From Spirochaetia bacterium (lineage in GTDB: Bacteria > Spirochaetota > Spirochaetia > Treponematales > Treponemataceae), in assembly GCA_900770075.1 (NCBI GenBank), contig CAAGIZ010000180.1, positions 1 to 27,778 on the forward strand: a stretch of 27,778 nt of DNA, in the 5' to 3' direction. A program made the position numbers and the translations under genes. Within the stretch, counting starts at the first letter, position 1, and the number at the start of each line of letters is the position of its first letter. Positions 14,505-22,375 of this stretch are shown one piece after another. The notes under the pieces were generated by a model. That model ran no database searches. It was given only the letters and a program-made list of their open reading frames with translations, and was not told the origin of the DNA.

Positions 14505-15512
14505 ATGAACTTTCTACCGCTTTACATAAACTACCCGTCCTGGATTAAACCGGAAATCTTCCCCGGCGTCCCGGTACTGGGACTTATCCGCTGGTACGGA
14601 CTCATGTACATCTTCGCCTTCGGAACCGCCTTCATCATCCTCAAAAAACTTCTCAAGGAAGGCGCCCTGGACGAAACCACAGCCGGCGGCACCCTGAAAA
14701 AAGCGACAGAAGACGACATCTTCAGCTTCATCGCCACAGGAATAGTCTTTCTCCTCATCGGAGCCAGAGTTTTTTCAACCCTGGTCTACGACACCACCGG
14801 CATCTACTGGAAAAAGCCCTGGCTCATCTTCTGGCCCTTCAACAGTTCAGGACAGTTCACCGGTCTTGCCGGAATGAGCTACCACGGAGGCTTTATCGGC
14901 GGACTTTTGGGCATGATTTTCTGGTGCAAAAAAAACAAACGCAAAACCCTCAGATGGATAGACGCCATGGTTACGGCAATTCCGCTGGGCTACACCTTCG
15001 GACGGCTGGGCAACTTCTTAAACGGCGAACTTTACGGCCGCATAACCACAGCCCCCTGGGGAATAATTTTCCCGCAGGCAGACCGCTTTTCGTCTTCAAT
15101 AAAATGGGTACAGGACTTTGCAAACCAGTGCGGACTCACCGTCACAGGCGCAATGGTCAATCTCCCCCGCCACCCAAGCCAGCTTTACGAAGCCTTTTTT
15201 GAAGGACTGGTGCTCTTTGCAATCCTCTGGCTTCTCCACAAAAAAAAGCCTTTCGACGGATTTTCCAGTGCAATTTACACCATAGGCTACGGAGTTTTCC
15301 GGTTTTTCATCGAATATTTCCGGGAGCCAGATTCAGACATCGGTTACAGGATTGCCTCCGACACAAATGCCCCCCTCTACATGAATACATCCCTGCTCAA
15401 CATTTCCACAGGACAGGTCTTGTGCCTTCTCATGATTGCCGGGGGAACAGCACTTCTGGTTTTCTCATATCTTCTTTCAAAAAAGCAAAAAAACGCCATC
15501 CAAAGCAAATAA
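14505..15512 (+). CDS. lgt: Phosphatidylglycerol-prolipoprotein diacylglyceryl transferase Lgt
   Basis: A 335-residue multi-pass inner-membrane enzyme that transfers diacylglycerol to the lipobox Cys of prolipoproteins. Family motifs: IRWYGLMYI (conserved Arg-Tyr-Gly), YHGGFIGG, the Lgt signature GRLGNFLNGELYGRIT, HPSQLYEAFFEG, and FRFFIEYFREPD. It is longer than typical Lgt (about 260-290); extra residues are in the loop after the first segments (about 54-68, acidic) and near the C-terminus. The start at 14505 is set by GGAG at 14494-14497; an upstream in-frame ATG (14493) overlaps that ribosome site. The lipoprotein LivK is encoded in the same window. Confidence 0.93.
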   Translation: MNFLPLYINYPSWIKPEIFPGVPVLGLIRWYGLMYIFAFGTAFIILKKLLKEGALDETTAGGTLKKATEDDIFSFIATGIVFLLIGARVFSTLVYDTTGIYWKKPWLIFWPFNSSGQFTGLAGMSYHGGFIGGLLGMIFWCKKNKRKTLRWIDAMVTAIPLGYTFGRLGNFLNGELYGRITTAPWGIIFPQADRFSSSIKWVQDFANQCGLTVTGAMVNLPRHPSQLYEAFFEGLVLFAILWLLHKKKPFDGFSSAIYTIGYGVFRFFIEYFREPDSDIGYRIASDTNAPLYMNTSLLNISTGQVLCLLMIAGGTALLVFSYLLSKKQKNAIQSK

Positions 15513-15514
15513 AC

Positions 15515-15560
15515 AAAAAAAATGCCGCCTGCCTTCCAAAAAAAGACAGACAGCTTTTTT
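15515..15560 (-). terminator. Intrinsic terminator, best on the minus strand (for transketolase)
   Basis: Arms at 15524-15535 and 15543-15554 form a 12-bp stem. On the minus strand three positions are G-U wobbles and eight T follow (15522-15515). On the plus strand the same positions are C-A mismatches, so the hairpin is much weaker there although six T follow. It sits between convergent lgt and transketolase. Confidence 0.7.
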
Positions 15561-15563
15561 ATT

Positions 15564-15612
15564 GGGCATCTCTAAAAATTGCAATTTCTAGAGATGCCCT
15601 TGTTATTTTTAT
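15564..15612 (+). terminator. Long hairpin, likely terminator of lgt
   Basis: GGGCATCTCTA (15564-15574) pairs perfectly with TAGAGATGCCC (15589-15599). After one mismatch the AAATT/AATTT inner arms continue the stem. A T-rich stretch (15600-15610) follows on the plus strand. Both strands could use it. Confidence 0.7.
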
Positions 15613-15620
15613 GGAGCTTT

Positions 15621-15705
15621 CCCGCTGCGCAGTAGCGGGTCGGGTCTTCCAGGGTTCCGGCGTCTTACGCGCCTTCAGTGCTCCGCACACGCCTTCGGCG
15701 TCCCT
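15621..15705. repeat. Interspersed hairpin repeat, copy A
   Basis: A small inverted repeat (CCCGCT at 15621-15626 with AGCGGG at 15634-15639) is followed by a segment of about 65 bp (15641-15705). The segment is nearly identical to 19981-20045, sharing blocks such as GGCGTCTTACGCGCC and GTGCTCCGCACACGCC. It contains small internal hairpins (ACGCC/GGCGT). It lies directly 3' of the transketolase stop codon. Confidence 0.75.
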
Positions 15706-15713
15706 TCCAGCCC

Positions 15714-17684
15714 CTAAGCCTTTTCAATCAGCTGTGCAAGCATATCTGCGGTAAAACCAAGAGCCTGGGCAACAGCCTTTCCCGGCCCCGATTCACCAAA
15801 GCGGTCAATGGTAAACAAATCATTCCTGCTCGAAGCAATGCCTTCCCAGCCGCTTCTGCAACCGGCTTCAGCAACGATTACCCTCTGTGCACCGCCAAGA
15901 ATTTCATTCATAAAGCGTTCATCACTTTCAAAAAGGTTTTTATCCAGAACAGAAACAACCCTTACGCTTTTTCCGCTAACCTTTGCCGCAGCCTCCAAAG
16001 CCATGCTCACTTCCGAACCGGTGGCAACTACAGCAACATCAGGCTTATCGCTGCCGTATTTTACTACGTAAGCACCCTTTTTAATGGAAGCCTTCCAGTT
16101 TTTGTCCTCTTTTGCGTAAACAGGCACATTCTGCCGAGTAAGAGCCAAAACCACCGGATGATCCTTGCTTTCCATGGCAATATGCCAGGCAGCCACAGTC
16201 TCCTCAGCATCCCCCGGACGCAGAACCTGCACACCCGGGATAGCCCGCAAAGAAGCAAGTTGTTCAATAGGCTGGTGTGTAGGACCGTCTTCCCCTACGT
16301 AAATAGAGTCGTGGGTCAAATCGTAGATTACAGGCTGCTTCATAATCGAAGCAAGGCGGATTGAAGGCCTCATATAATCGCTAAAAACAAGATAAGTCGC
16401 CACAAAAGGCCTTATTCCCCCGTGAACACACATTCCCAGGGCTTCCCCGGCCATACCAAATTCCCGGATTCCGTACTCAATGGAGCGTCCTGCCCGGTTA
16501 GAAGGAGTGTAGGTACCGCCGTCGCATTTCATTCCAGATTTATTAGAACCTTTAAGGTCAGCACTGCCGCCAACCAGACAGGAATACCTGAGCCCCATGG
16601 CATTAATCATGTCGCCGCTGGCAGAACGGGTAGCAACGCTGGCACCGATTTCATAAACCGGATCCTCCGCCTCGCCGTCAGCCACACCTTCAAAAGAAGC
16701 CTTCCACTGCCTTGCAAGTTCAGGATTTTCCTTTGCCCAGCCAGCAAATTCTTCATTCCAGTCAGCCTGATTTTTTGCAAAACCGGCCTTTTTTCCTTCA
16801 AAATAGGAAAGAGCCTGCGGGTCTACATAGAAAAATTCCTCAGGATTTATTCCCAAAGCTTTTTTAGTTTCTGCCACATCGGCCTCACCCAAAGGCTCAC
16901 CGTGCACCGCAGGAGTTCCCTGTTTCGGAGCGAATTTTCCGATTACAGACTTCAGCATAATCAAGGAAGGCTTGTCCTCACAGGCCTTTGCCTGTTCAAT
17001 CAGCGTCAAAAGACCTTCCACATCGTACATATCGCCCTTCAAAACCTGCCATCCGTAGGCTTCGTAGCGTTTTCCAATATCTTCAGTAAAAGTAATGTCC
17101 GTAGAACCGTCAATAGAAATTTTATTCTGGTCATAAAAGACAATCAGTTTGCCCAGTTTGTTGTGTCCCGCAAAAGAACAGGCCTCAGAAGCAACACCTT
17201 CCTCAAGACAGCCTTCACCGCAAAGAGCATAAGTGTAGTGATTGACGATTTTGTGAGCAGCAGTATTGAATTTAGCCGCCTCAATAGATTCAGCCAGAGC
17301 CATTCCCACAGCCAGGGCAATTCCCTGACCAAGAGGACCGGAAGTATTTTCCACGCCGTCAGTCCAGCCGTATTCAGGATGCCCCGGACATACAGACCCC
17401 ACCTGCCTGAAATTCTTAATGTCGTCCAAAGAAACCTTGTATCCGCTCAGATAAAGAATCGAATAAAGCAGCATAGAACCGTGCCCGGCCGAAAGTACAA
17501 ACCGGTCTCTGTCCGCCCATTTGGAATCAGCCGGATTGTGCTTCAGAACTTCTCCGTACAAAACAGCAGCAAGTTCAGCACATCCAAGCGGGAGACCAGG
17601 GTGCCCTGATTTTGCTTTCTGGATAGCATCGATTGACAGACTGCGGATTGATTTTGCAACGGCAGCAATTCCTTTTGTGTCCAT
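15714..17684 (-). CDS. tkt: Transketolase
   Basis: A 656-residue thiamine-diphosphate enzyme of the non-oxidative pentose phosphate pathway, normal full length. N-terminal domain: KSGHPGLPLGCAELAAVLY (substrate His), SGPLGQGIALAVGMALAE, and the ThDP/metal motif GEGCLEEG...YDQNKISIDG. The first residue pair of that motif is normally Gly-Asp-Gly; here it is Gly-Glu-Gly, a conservative change at a metal ligand. The central domain has the catalytic Glu region RSIEYGIREFGMAGEALGM and YDLTHDSIYVGEDGPTHQPIEQLASLRAIPG; the C-terminal domain is complete. GAAGGGG gives a good ribosome site for the ATG at 17684. A hairpin terminator and repeat copy A follow. Confidence 0.94.
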   Translation of the reverse strand: MDTKGIAAVAKSIRSLSIDAIQKAKSGHPGLPLGCAELAAVLYGEVLKHNPADSKWADRDRFVLSAGHGSMLLYSILYLSGYKVSLDDIKNFRQVGSVCPGHPEYGWTDGVENTSGPLGQGIALAVGMALAESIEAAKFNTAAHKIVNHYTYALCGEGCLEEGVASEACSFAGHNKLGKLIVFYDQNKISIDGSTDITFTEDIGKRYEAYGWQVLKGDMYDVEGLLTLIEQAKACEDKPSLIMLKSVIGKFAPKQGTPAVHGEPLGEADVAETKKALGINPEEFFYVDPQALSYFEGKKAGFAKNQADWNEEFAGWAKENPELARQWKASFEGVADGEAEDPVYEIGASVATRSASGDMINAMGLRYSCLVGGSADLKGSNKSGMKCDGGTYTPSNRAGRSIEYGIREFGMAGEALGMCVHGGIRPFVATYLVFSDYMRPSIRLASIMKQPVIYDLTHDSIYVGEDGPTHQPIEQLASLRAIPGVQVLRPGDAEETVAAWHIAMESKDHPVVLALTRQNVPVYAKEDKNWKASIKKGAYVVKYGSDKPDVAVVATGSEVSMALEAAAKVSGKSVRVVSVLDKNLFESDERFMNEILGGAQRVIVAEAGCRSGWEGIASSRNDLFTIDRFGESGPGKAVAQALGFTADMLAQLIEKA

Positions 17685-17793
17685 AATAAAACCCCTTCAG
17701 GTAAAAACGCCTAAAAACTCTCCAATACATAAAAAGCTTGCAACGCAAACCTGATATTCAAAATTTATTCTCAAAACAAATCTTCCCGCCCGG

Positions 17794-18255
17794 TCAAATT
17801 CCCCGAACCAGCGGATAAATTTCGTTAAGCCCCAGTTTCAGTTCCAAAGCCTTCCTAAAATCCGCCCTGCCCAAAAATTTGGCAAGGAGCGAAATAACTT
17901 GCAAATGCGACTGAACGGAACTGCTCAACGGAATAATCATGGTATGAACCCTTTTATTGTCCATGGCATTCATATCCACAGGACTCTTCAGATAACAGAT
18001 AAAAATTCTCTGGTCGCCGGCATTTTTCAAAAGAGGCTGCTGGGAATGGGGAATTGCAATTCCGTTACCCACAGCAGTGCTCAATACCGCTTCCCTGGCG
18101 CAAAGCCCTTCATAAAGGTTCACCGGAAGGATTCCGGCAGGAAGGCACACCCTTTCAGATAGCGATTTAAATGCCTCAAAAGCAGTTTCGCCTTCAATAT
18201 CCTTATAAACACCGCCGACACGCAAGTATTCACCGATACTTACATCAGAAAGCAT
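17794..18255 (-). CDS. PTS EIIA-Ntr/fructose-type domain protein (PtsN-like)
   Basis: A 153-residue single-domain EIIA of the nitrogen/fructose-mannitol family. The active-site segment is AVGNGIAIPHSQ, with His70 as the phospho-acceptor. The pattern of the rest (REAVLSTAVG, FLGRADFRKAL) also fits. Without an EIIB/EIIC neighbour it is most likely regulatory, as PtsN is, passing phosphate state rather than importing sugar. Treponemes are known to carry PtsN proteins without sugar-specific permeases. The ribosome site GGGGGAG lies 4 nt before the ATG. Its start overlaps a possible 39-codon upstream frame. Confidence 0.9.
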   Translation of the reverse strand: MLSDVSIGEYLRVGGVYKDIEGETAFEAFKSLSERVCLPAGILPVNLYEGLCAREAVLSTAVGNGIAIPHSQQPLLKNAGDQRIFICYLKSPVDMNAMDNKRVHTMIIPLSSSVQSHLQVISLLAKFLGRADFRKALELKLGLNEIYPLVRGI

Positions 18256-18364
18256 CTAACTCCCCCTGCAGGAACACGCTGCGGGGAATCAACAATGTTT
18301 TTGAATCTTCCCCATACAAAAACAAGCCGCAAATGACCTGCGACTCATTCCAGATTGCAGCCAT
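18245..18364 (-). CDS. Possible 39-residue small protein upstream of the EIIA gene
   Basis: An ATG at 18364 with GAGG 8 nt upstream opens a 39-codon frame ending in TGA at 18247-18245. It overlaps the EIIA start by 11 nt, a spacing that allows translational coupling. The peptide begins MAAIWNESQVICGLFLYG and has no recognised domain. Mixed composition and plausible codon use support it weakly; it could be chance or a leader peptide. Confidence 0.3.
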   Translation of the reverse strand: MAAIWNESQVICGLFLYGEDSKTLLIPRSVFLQGELDAF

Positions 18365-18416
18365 TCAGAAAACCTCAAAAACAGCGTTCAAGAGGAACTC
18401 CAAAAGCCGTATTTCC

Positions 18417-19871
18417 CTAGACCACCTTAAACTGTTCTTTATAAAACTTATCCAAAGCCCGCCTGAGCTCAGGACAGATGTCTTCAAAATTCAGTTCCAT
18501 TCCCTCAAGAGACATTTTCAGGGCATCCCTGTCATCGTCCCTGCATTTATTCTCACTGGAAAGCATATCCAAAATCCTGGCCGCGTGAGAAAACAACTGG
18601 GAAAGGGTAACCAGCTCCTGCTGAGGGAAGTCCTCCAGTTTTTCACCGGCACCGTCAATGTCATAAACCAGATTCTGAACCTTTGCAAAAAGCTTCAAAG
18701 CCTTGTGCCGGAGCGGTGCCACAGGAAAATCCGCAAGCCAATTGTAATGCGCACGTAATATAGCACTTCTACGCATAATTTGCAACGTAAGCAGCTTTTC
18801 CTCTTCTTCAGAAAGTTCCATATCCTCCGGCAAAAAGTCTTCCAAAATCCCTTCTGCTTCCGCTTCTTTTCTGTTAAAAAACCTGTCCTTTATTATGCTG
18901 TCCAAAAGGTAAACCGGCGGCTGAAAAACAGGCAGGCAGGCTTCCAGACCGGCATCCAGCAAATCCCGGTTCCAGTTTCCGACAGCAGGCACATCCTCCC
19001 CCTTTTTCCAAAGCCGGGTTTCAACGCCGAACAGTTCCATGCTTATTTTTTTAGTCCAGGCCAAAAACTCATGGATTGAACCACACCTTGGGCTGCACAG
19101 TTCCTTCCTGTTTTCCAAAAAAGTATAGGCCAGCTGCTGTTCCATGCTCATGCACGGTCCCATCCTGTCAAAACAATCCAGCAGGGCAATTTCCAGAGTT
19201 TCATTCCATATTTTTACTTTTTCGATTTCTTCATTCAGCTGGATAAGGTTTTTTTTGTGGTTCAAAACCGGATAAATTTCAATCACACCCTTATCCCAGT
19301 CCACCAGTCGGCAAAGAATCCTGTCGCCCCGGCGCAAATCAACGTCAGCAAAAACCCTGTCCAAAGAAATACCGGTCAAACAGACCTTGGCAGGCAGCTC
19401 GTAATTGTTTCCTGCAATGTCAGAATTTCTGTTCACCGGATCCGCCGCAATGTACTGGCTCACATACTCATCACCAAAAAAAGTAAAGAGATTTCTCGCC
19501 GTGTTGCTGTCAGTGGTCATCACCTTTTTGGGAAGAACTTTTCCCTCATACACAAATTTCAGGCAGGAAGAAATTTTTTCACCGTCCGCAAAAGGAATGC
19601 ACCTGTCTCCCGGAACAAAAAGCCGCTGCTCCAGCTCCTTCGCCGTGGGAACAAAACTAAAAAACATCCCGTTAAAGACGGCAGCATGGGTCATATAAAA
19701 GTTCCCTTCAAGGGGGAAAACCCTTTCATCAGTGTTTAAAAATTCAACAATTTCTTCCTTCGAGGCTTTTTCACCGTAAGTCTTGAGAATAATACTTATT
19801 TCGTTAGTTGTAAAAGGCTTGTCATAATTCCTCAAAAACTGCGACAAGGCTTTTTCGATTTTTCCCTGCAT
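18417..19871 (-). CDS. Conserved-looking protein of unknown function (484 residues)
   Basis: A 484-residue soluble protein I do not recognise. The first ~65 residues (KPFTTNEISIILKTYGEK, then EEIVEFLNTDERVFPLEGNFY) look like a winged-helix fold of the HARE or RNA-polymerase-delta kind. A middle part follows (about 80-215), mixed alpha/beta and containing GDRCIPFADGE and RRGDRILCRLVDWDKG, the latter resembling a small beta-barrel. The C-terminal half is helical and acidic (EDMELSEEEEKLL). No signal peptide or membrane segment. The AT-rich start region has TATAAA 8 nt before the ATG and no ribosome site, so it may also be leaderless. EIIA lies downstream with a 161-bp gap. Confidence 0.8.
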   Translation of the reverse strand: MQGKIEKALSQFLRNYDKPFTTNEISIILKTYGEKASKEEIVEFLNTDERVFPLEGNFYMTHAAVFNGMFFSFVPTAKELEQRLFVPGDRCIPFADGEKISSCLKFVYEGKVLPKKVMTTDSNTARNLFTFFGDEYVSQYIAADPVNRNSDIAGNNYELPAKVCLTGISLDRVFADVDLRRGDRILCRLVDWDKGVIEIYPVLNHKKNLIQLNEEIEKVKIWNETLEIALLDCFDRMGPCMSMEQQLAYTFLENRKELCSPRCGSIHEFLAWTKKISMELFGVETRLWKKGEDVPAVGNWNRDLLDAGLEACLPVFQPPVYLLDSIIKDRFFNRKEAEAEGILEDFLPEDMELSEEEEKLLTLQIMRRSAILRAHYNWLADFPVAPLRHKALKLFAKVQNLVYDIDGAGEKLEDFPQQELVTLSQLFSHAARILDMLSSENKCRDDDRDALKMSLEGMELNFEDICPELRRALDKFYKEQFKVV

Positions 19872-19952
19872 ATTTATAATTTATAAAATTTAACCCCGCA
19901 CCGTCCACCAAATTACACAGTTACCACAGACTGTAAAATTTATACGGGCGGC

Positions 19953-20045
19953 TTTTTGCGGCGGAACCGCCGCAAAAACCGGGTCTTTCAGGGCTTCGGC
20001 GTCTTACGCGCCTCCGGTGCTCCGCACACGCCTTCGGCGTCCCTT
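19953..20045. repeat. Interspersed hairpin repeat, copy B
   Basis: A perfect 12-bp inverted repeat (19953-19964 with 19967-19978, TTTTTGCGGCGG arm) is followed by the same segment of about 65 bp as copy A (19981-20045), with only a few base differences. As in copy A, it sits directly 3' of a leftward gene, here the CBS-ACT gene, 13 bp from its stop. The hairpin may end that transcript. Confidence 0.75.
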
Positions 20046-20058
20046 ACACCCCCTGCCG

Positions 20059-20706
20059 CTATTTTTTCTCGCAAATATCAAGTAGCTTTACATTTTCCTG
20101 CCTGATTATTTCCTCAACCGTTTCCCGGCTCAGGTTTCCGATTTTCAAGGTTATCTTTCTTTTAGAAACATCGCTTCCATCTGTCGTCACCAAAGAAACG
20201 ATGTTGCCGTTTTTAGCAGCAACAGCAGCAGCAATTTTTGCCAGTTCACCTGGTTTTTCAGCCACTTCAATCACAGCCCGGACACCCGGCTGGGTAGCCC
20301 CGAACATAGAAATAAAAGCGTTAAAAAGGTCAGTTTCAGTGATTATCCCCGAAAGAATTCCGTCCTTCATCACAGGCAGACAGCCGATTTTTTCAACAGC
20401 CATGGTTCTGGCAGCTTCTTCAATCACCTCGTCAAAATCCACAGTCCTGACGTTTTTAATCATTATCTTTTCAACAGTCAGTTTGGAAAGAAGGTATCCC
20501 AGTTCGTACATGTCAAGGGTAGACGCACTGGACGGAGCAGCTTTCTGAAGGTCGTTTTTCGTAATTATTCCCACCAGTTTTTTGGATTTATCCACCACCG
20601 GAAGCTTATTGATTTTTTCCTTAAGCATCAGGGCTTTGGCATCCGTCAAAGAAGTATCAGGCGAAACATAAATCACGTTTTTGCTCATAAAATCACATAC
20701 TTTCAT
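20059..20706 (-). CDS. CBS-CBS-ACT domain protein (AcuB-like)
   Basis: A 215-residue cytoplasmic sensor-type protein. The two CBS motifs span about 1-60 (MSKNVIYVSPDTSLTDA ... LVGIITKNDL) and 75-132 (MIKNVRTVDFDEVIEEA ... SGIITETDL). An ACT domain follows at about 140-212 (AVIEVAEKPGELAKIAAAVA...GNIVSLVT). CBS pairs bind adenine nucleotides and ACT domains bind amino acids; AcuB has the same order, but its function is unsettled. Its place directly after livF, same strand, 143 bp away, suggests a link to branched-chain amino acid sensing (inference). GGAGG lies 6 nt before the ATG. Confidence 0.9.
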   Translation of the reverse strand: MKVCDFMSKNVIYVSPDTSLTDAKALMLKEKINKLPVVDKSKKLVGIITKNDLQKAAPSSASTLDMYELGYLLSKLTVEKIMIKNVRTVDFDEVIEEAARTMAVEKIGCLPVMKDGILSGIITETDLFNAFISMFGATQPGVRAVIEVAEKPGELAKIAAAVAAKNGNIVSLVTTDGSDVSKRKITLKIGNLSRETVEEIIRQENVKLLDICEKK

Positions 20707-20849
20707 AGTTTTCCTCCAAAACAGTTTTTTCAGTTACCCCTAAAAAGCTTAAATTTTCAGAGGCTTTCCTTACCGTCCATAATTTTAAATCCCAATCCGC
20801 AAAAAAGCAAACGGCATCCAAAAAAGCTCAGTTTGACCAATTATCTCAA

Positions 20850-21560
20850 TCAGCCGCCCAGATAAGCCGCCTTTACCGCCGGATCCTTAATCATGTCTTT
20901 GGAATCCCCCGAAGAAGCAATGCTGCCCGTCTCCAGAATATACACCCGGTTTGCAATGCTCATGGCCTTAAAAGCATTCTGCTCAACAAGCAGGATAGTC
21001 GTTCCGTCTTCGTTGATTTTCTTGATAATTTCAAAAATTTCGTCCACAAGAATCGGAGCAAGCCCCATGCTCGGTTCATCCAGCAGAAGAAGCTTTGGAT
21101 TAGCCATAAGCCCCCGCCCCATGGCAAGCATCTGCTGCTCGCCGCCGGAAAGAGTTCCCGCCAGCTGCTTCAGCCTCTCCTTCATCCTCGGAAAAAGCTC
21201 AAACACGTGTTCCAGATCCTGCCGGATTTTTGCCTTGTCCCTGCGGGTGTACGCCCCCATTTCAAGGTTATCCTTTACGGAAAGATTAGCAAAAATCCTC
21301 CGCCCCTCCGGCACCTGCACAAGCCCCCTGTGGACAATCTGGGCAGCAGACAGAGAAGAAATGTCCTCACCGTCAAAAAACACCGATCCGGACTGCCTTT
21401 TAATCAGGTTAGAAACCGAATGTAAGGTTGTAGTTTTACCGGCACCATTGGAACCGATAAGAGAAATTATTTCACCCTTATTCACCTCAAAGGAAATCCC
21501 CTTCAAGGCGCGGATTGCACCATAATTAACAACAAGATTTTTTACTTCAAGAATTGCCAT
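20850..21560 (-). CDS. livF: Branched-chain amino acid ABC transporter ATPase LivF
   Basis: A 236-residue ABC ATPase. Walker A GSNGAGKTT, Q-loop region, the LivF-type signature LSGGEQQMLAMGRGLMANP, Walker B LLLLDEPSMGLAP and switch His replaced by the family-typical LVEQNAFKAM segment. It pairs with LivG on the cytoplasmic side of LivHM to power uptake of leucine, isoleucine and valine. The substrate class is inferred from the full operon; urea and amide systems share this architecture. The gene starts 11 bp after livG ends. Confidence 0.94.
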   Translation of the reverse strand: MAILEVKNLVVNYGAIRALKGISFEVNKGEIISLIGSNGAGKTTTLHSVSNLIKRQSGSVFFDGEDISSLSAAQIVHRGLVQVPEGRRIFANLSVKDNLEMGAYTRRDKAKIRQDLEHVFELFPRMKERLKQLAGTLSGGEQQMLAMGRGLMANPKLLLLDEPSMGLAPILVDEIFEIIKKINEDGTTILLVEQNAFKAMSIANRVYILETGSIASSGDSKDMIKDPAVKAAYLGG

Positions 21561-21571
21561 ACCAAAACACC

Positions 21572-22375
21572 TTACGCAAGATTTTCCGCTTCAGAACCAA
21601 GATAGGCCTTTATAACCTCAGGGTTCGTCTTTATTTCTTCCGGCACGCCGCTGGCCAGAACCCTGCCATAGTTAAGGACATAGAGACGCTCACAAATTCC
21701 CATAACCAGCTTCATATCGTGCTCAATAAGAAGAATAGTCAGGTTAAATTCCTTCCTTATAAAGGCAATCAGCTCCATCAGTTCCCTGGTTTCCTGAGGG
21801 TTCATTCCGGCAGCAGGCTCATCCAGCAAAAGAAGGGAAGGCTTTGCCGCAAGGGCACGGCAAATTTCCAACTTGCGCTGTTCACCATAAGGCAGGTTTG
21901 CCGACAACTCGTTTTCCTTTTTTTCCAAGCCAAAAAGCTTCAGAAGTCTTCGGACTTTTGCATCCATCATAGCCTCGTCCTCAAAAAACCTCCTGGTGCG
22001 CAAAACAGCATCCCAAGGCTTTACAGTCCGCTGGCTGTGCATTGCAATCCGCACGTTATCCCCTACAGAAAGGTTTCCAAAAAGCCTGATATTCTGAAAA
22101 GTCCGGGCAATACCAATCAGGTTCAGCTGAGCCGGAGACTTTTTGTTTACGACTCTTGCATTTCCGTCCTTATCCCAGAAAGTAATCTGCCCGCCAGTCG
22201 GAGCATAAACCCCCGACAGCATATTGAACACAGTAGTCTTACCAGCCCCGTTAGGTCCAATAAGCCCCACCAGTTCTCCTCTGTACAGTTCCAGATTCAA
22301 TTCACTTACGGCTTTTAAACCGCCAAAAACAATAGAAAGGTCATTCACCTGAAGGATCAGTTTTTCACCGTTCAT
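21572..22375 (-). CDS. livG: Branched-chain amino acid ABC transporter ATPase LivG
   Basis: A 267-residue ABC ATPase. Walker A GPNGAGKTT, the LivG-characteristic segment IARTFQNIRLFGNLSVGDNV, signature LPYGEQRKLEICRALA, Walker B LLLLDEPAAGMNP with the usual QETRELM, and switch HDMKLVMGICERLYVLNYG. The start ATG at 22375 overlaps the livM TGA by one base (TGATG), with GGGGAGG upstream; a GTG one codon earlier is possible. Confidence 0.95.
   Translation of the reverse strand: MNGEKLILQVNDLSIVFGGLKAVSELNLELYRGELVGLIGPNGAGKTTVFNMLSGVYAPTGGQITFWDKDGNARVVNKKSPAQLNLIGIARTFQNIRLFGNLSVGDNVRIAMHSQRTVKPWDAVLRTRRFFEDEAMMDAKVRRLLKLFGLEKKENELSANLPYGEQRKLEICRALAAKPSLLLLDEPAAGMNPQETRELMELIAFIRKEFNLTILLIEHDMKLVMGICERLYVLNYGRVLASGVPEEIKTNPEVIKAYLGSEAENLA

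Noticed and set aside
16422..17609. A 395-codon plus-strand frame opposite transketolase
   Set aside because: Shadow of the transketolase gene in the antisense frame; no family motifs.
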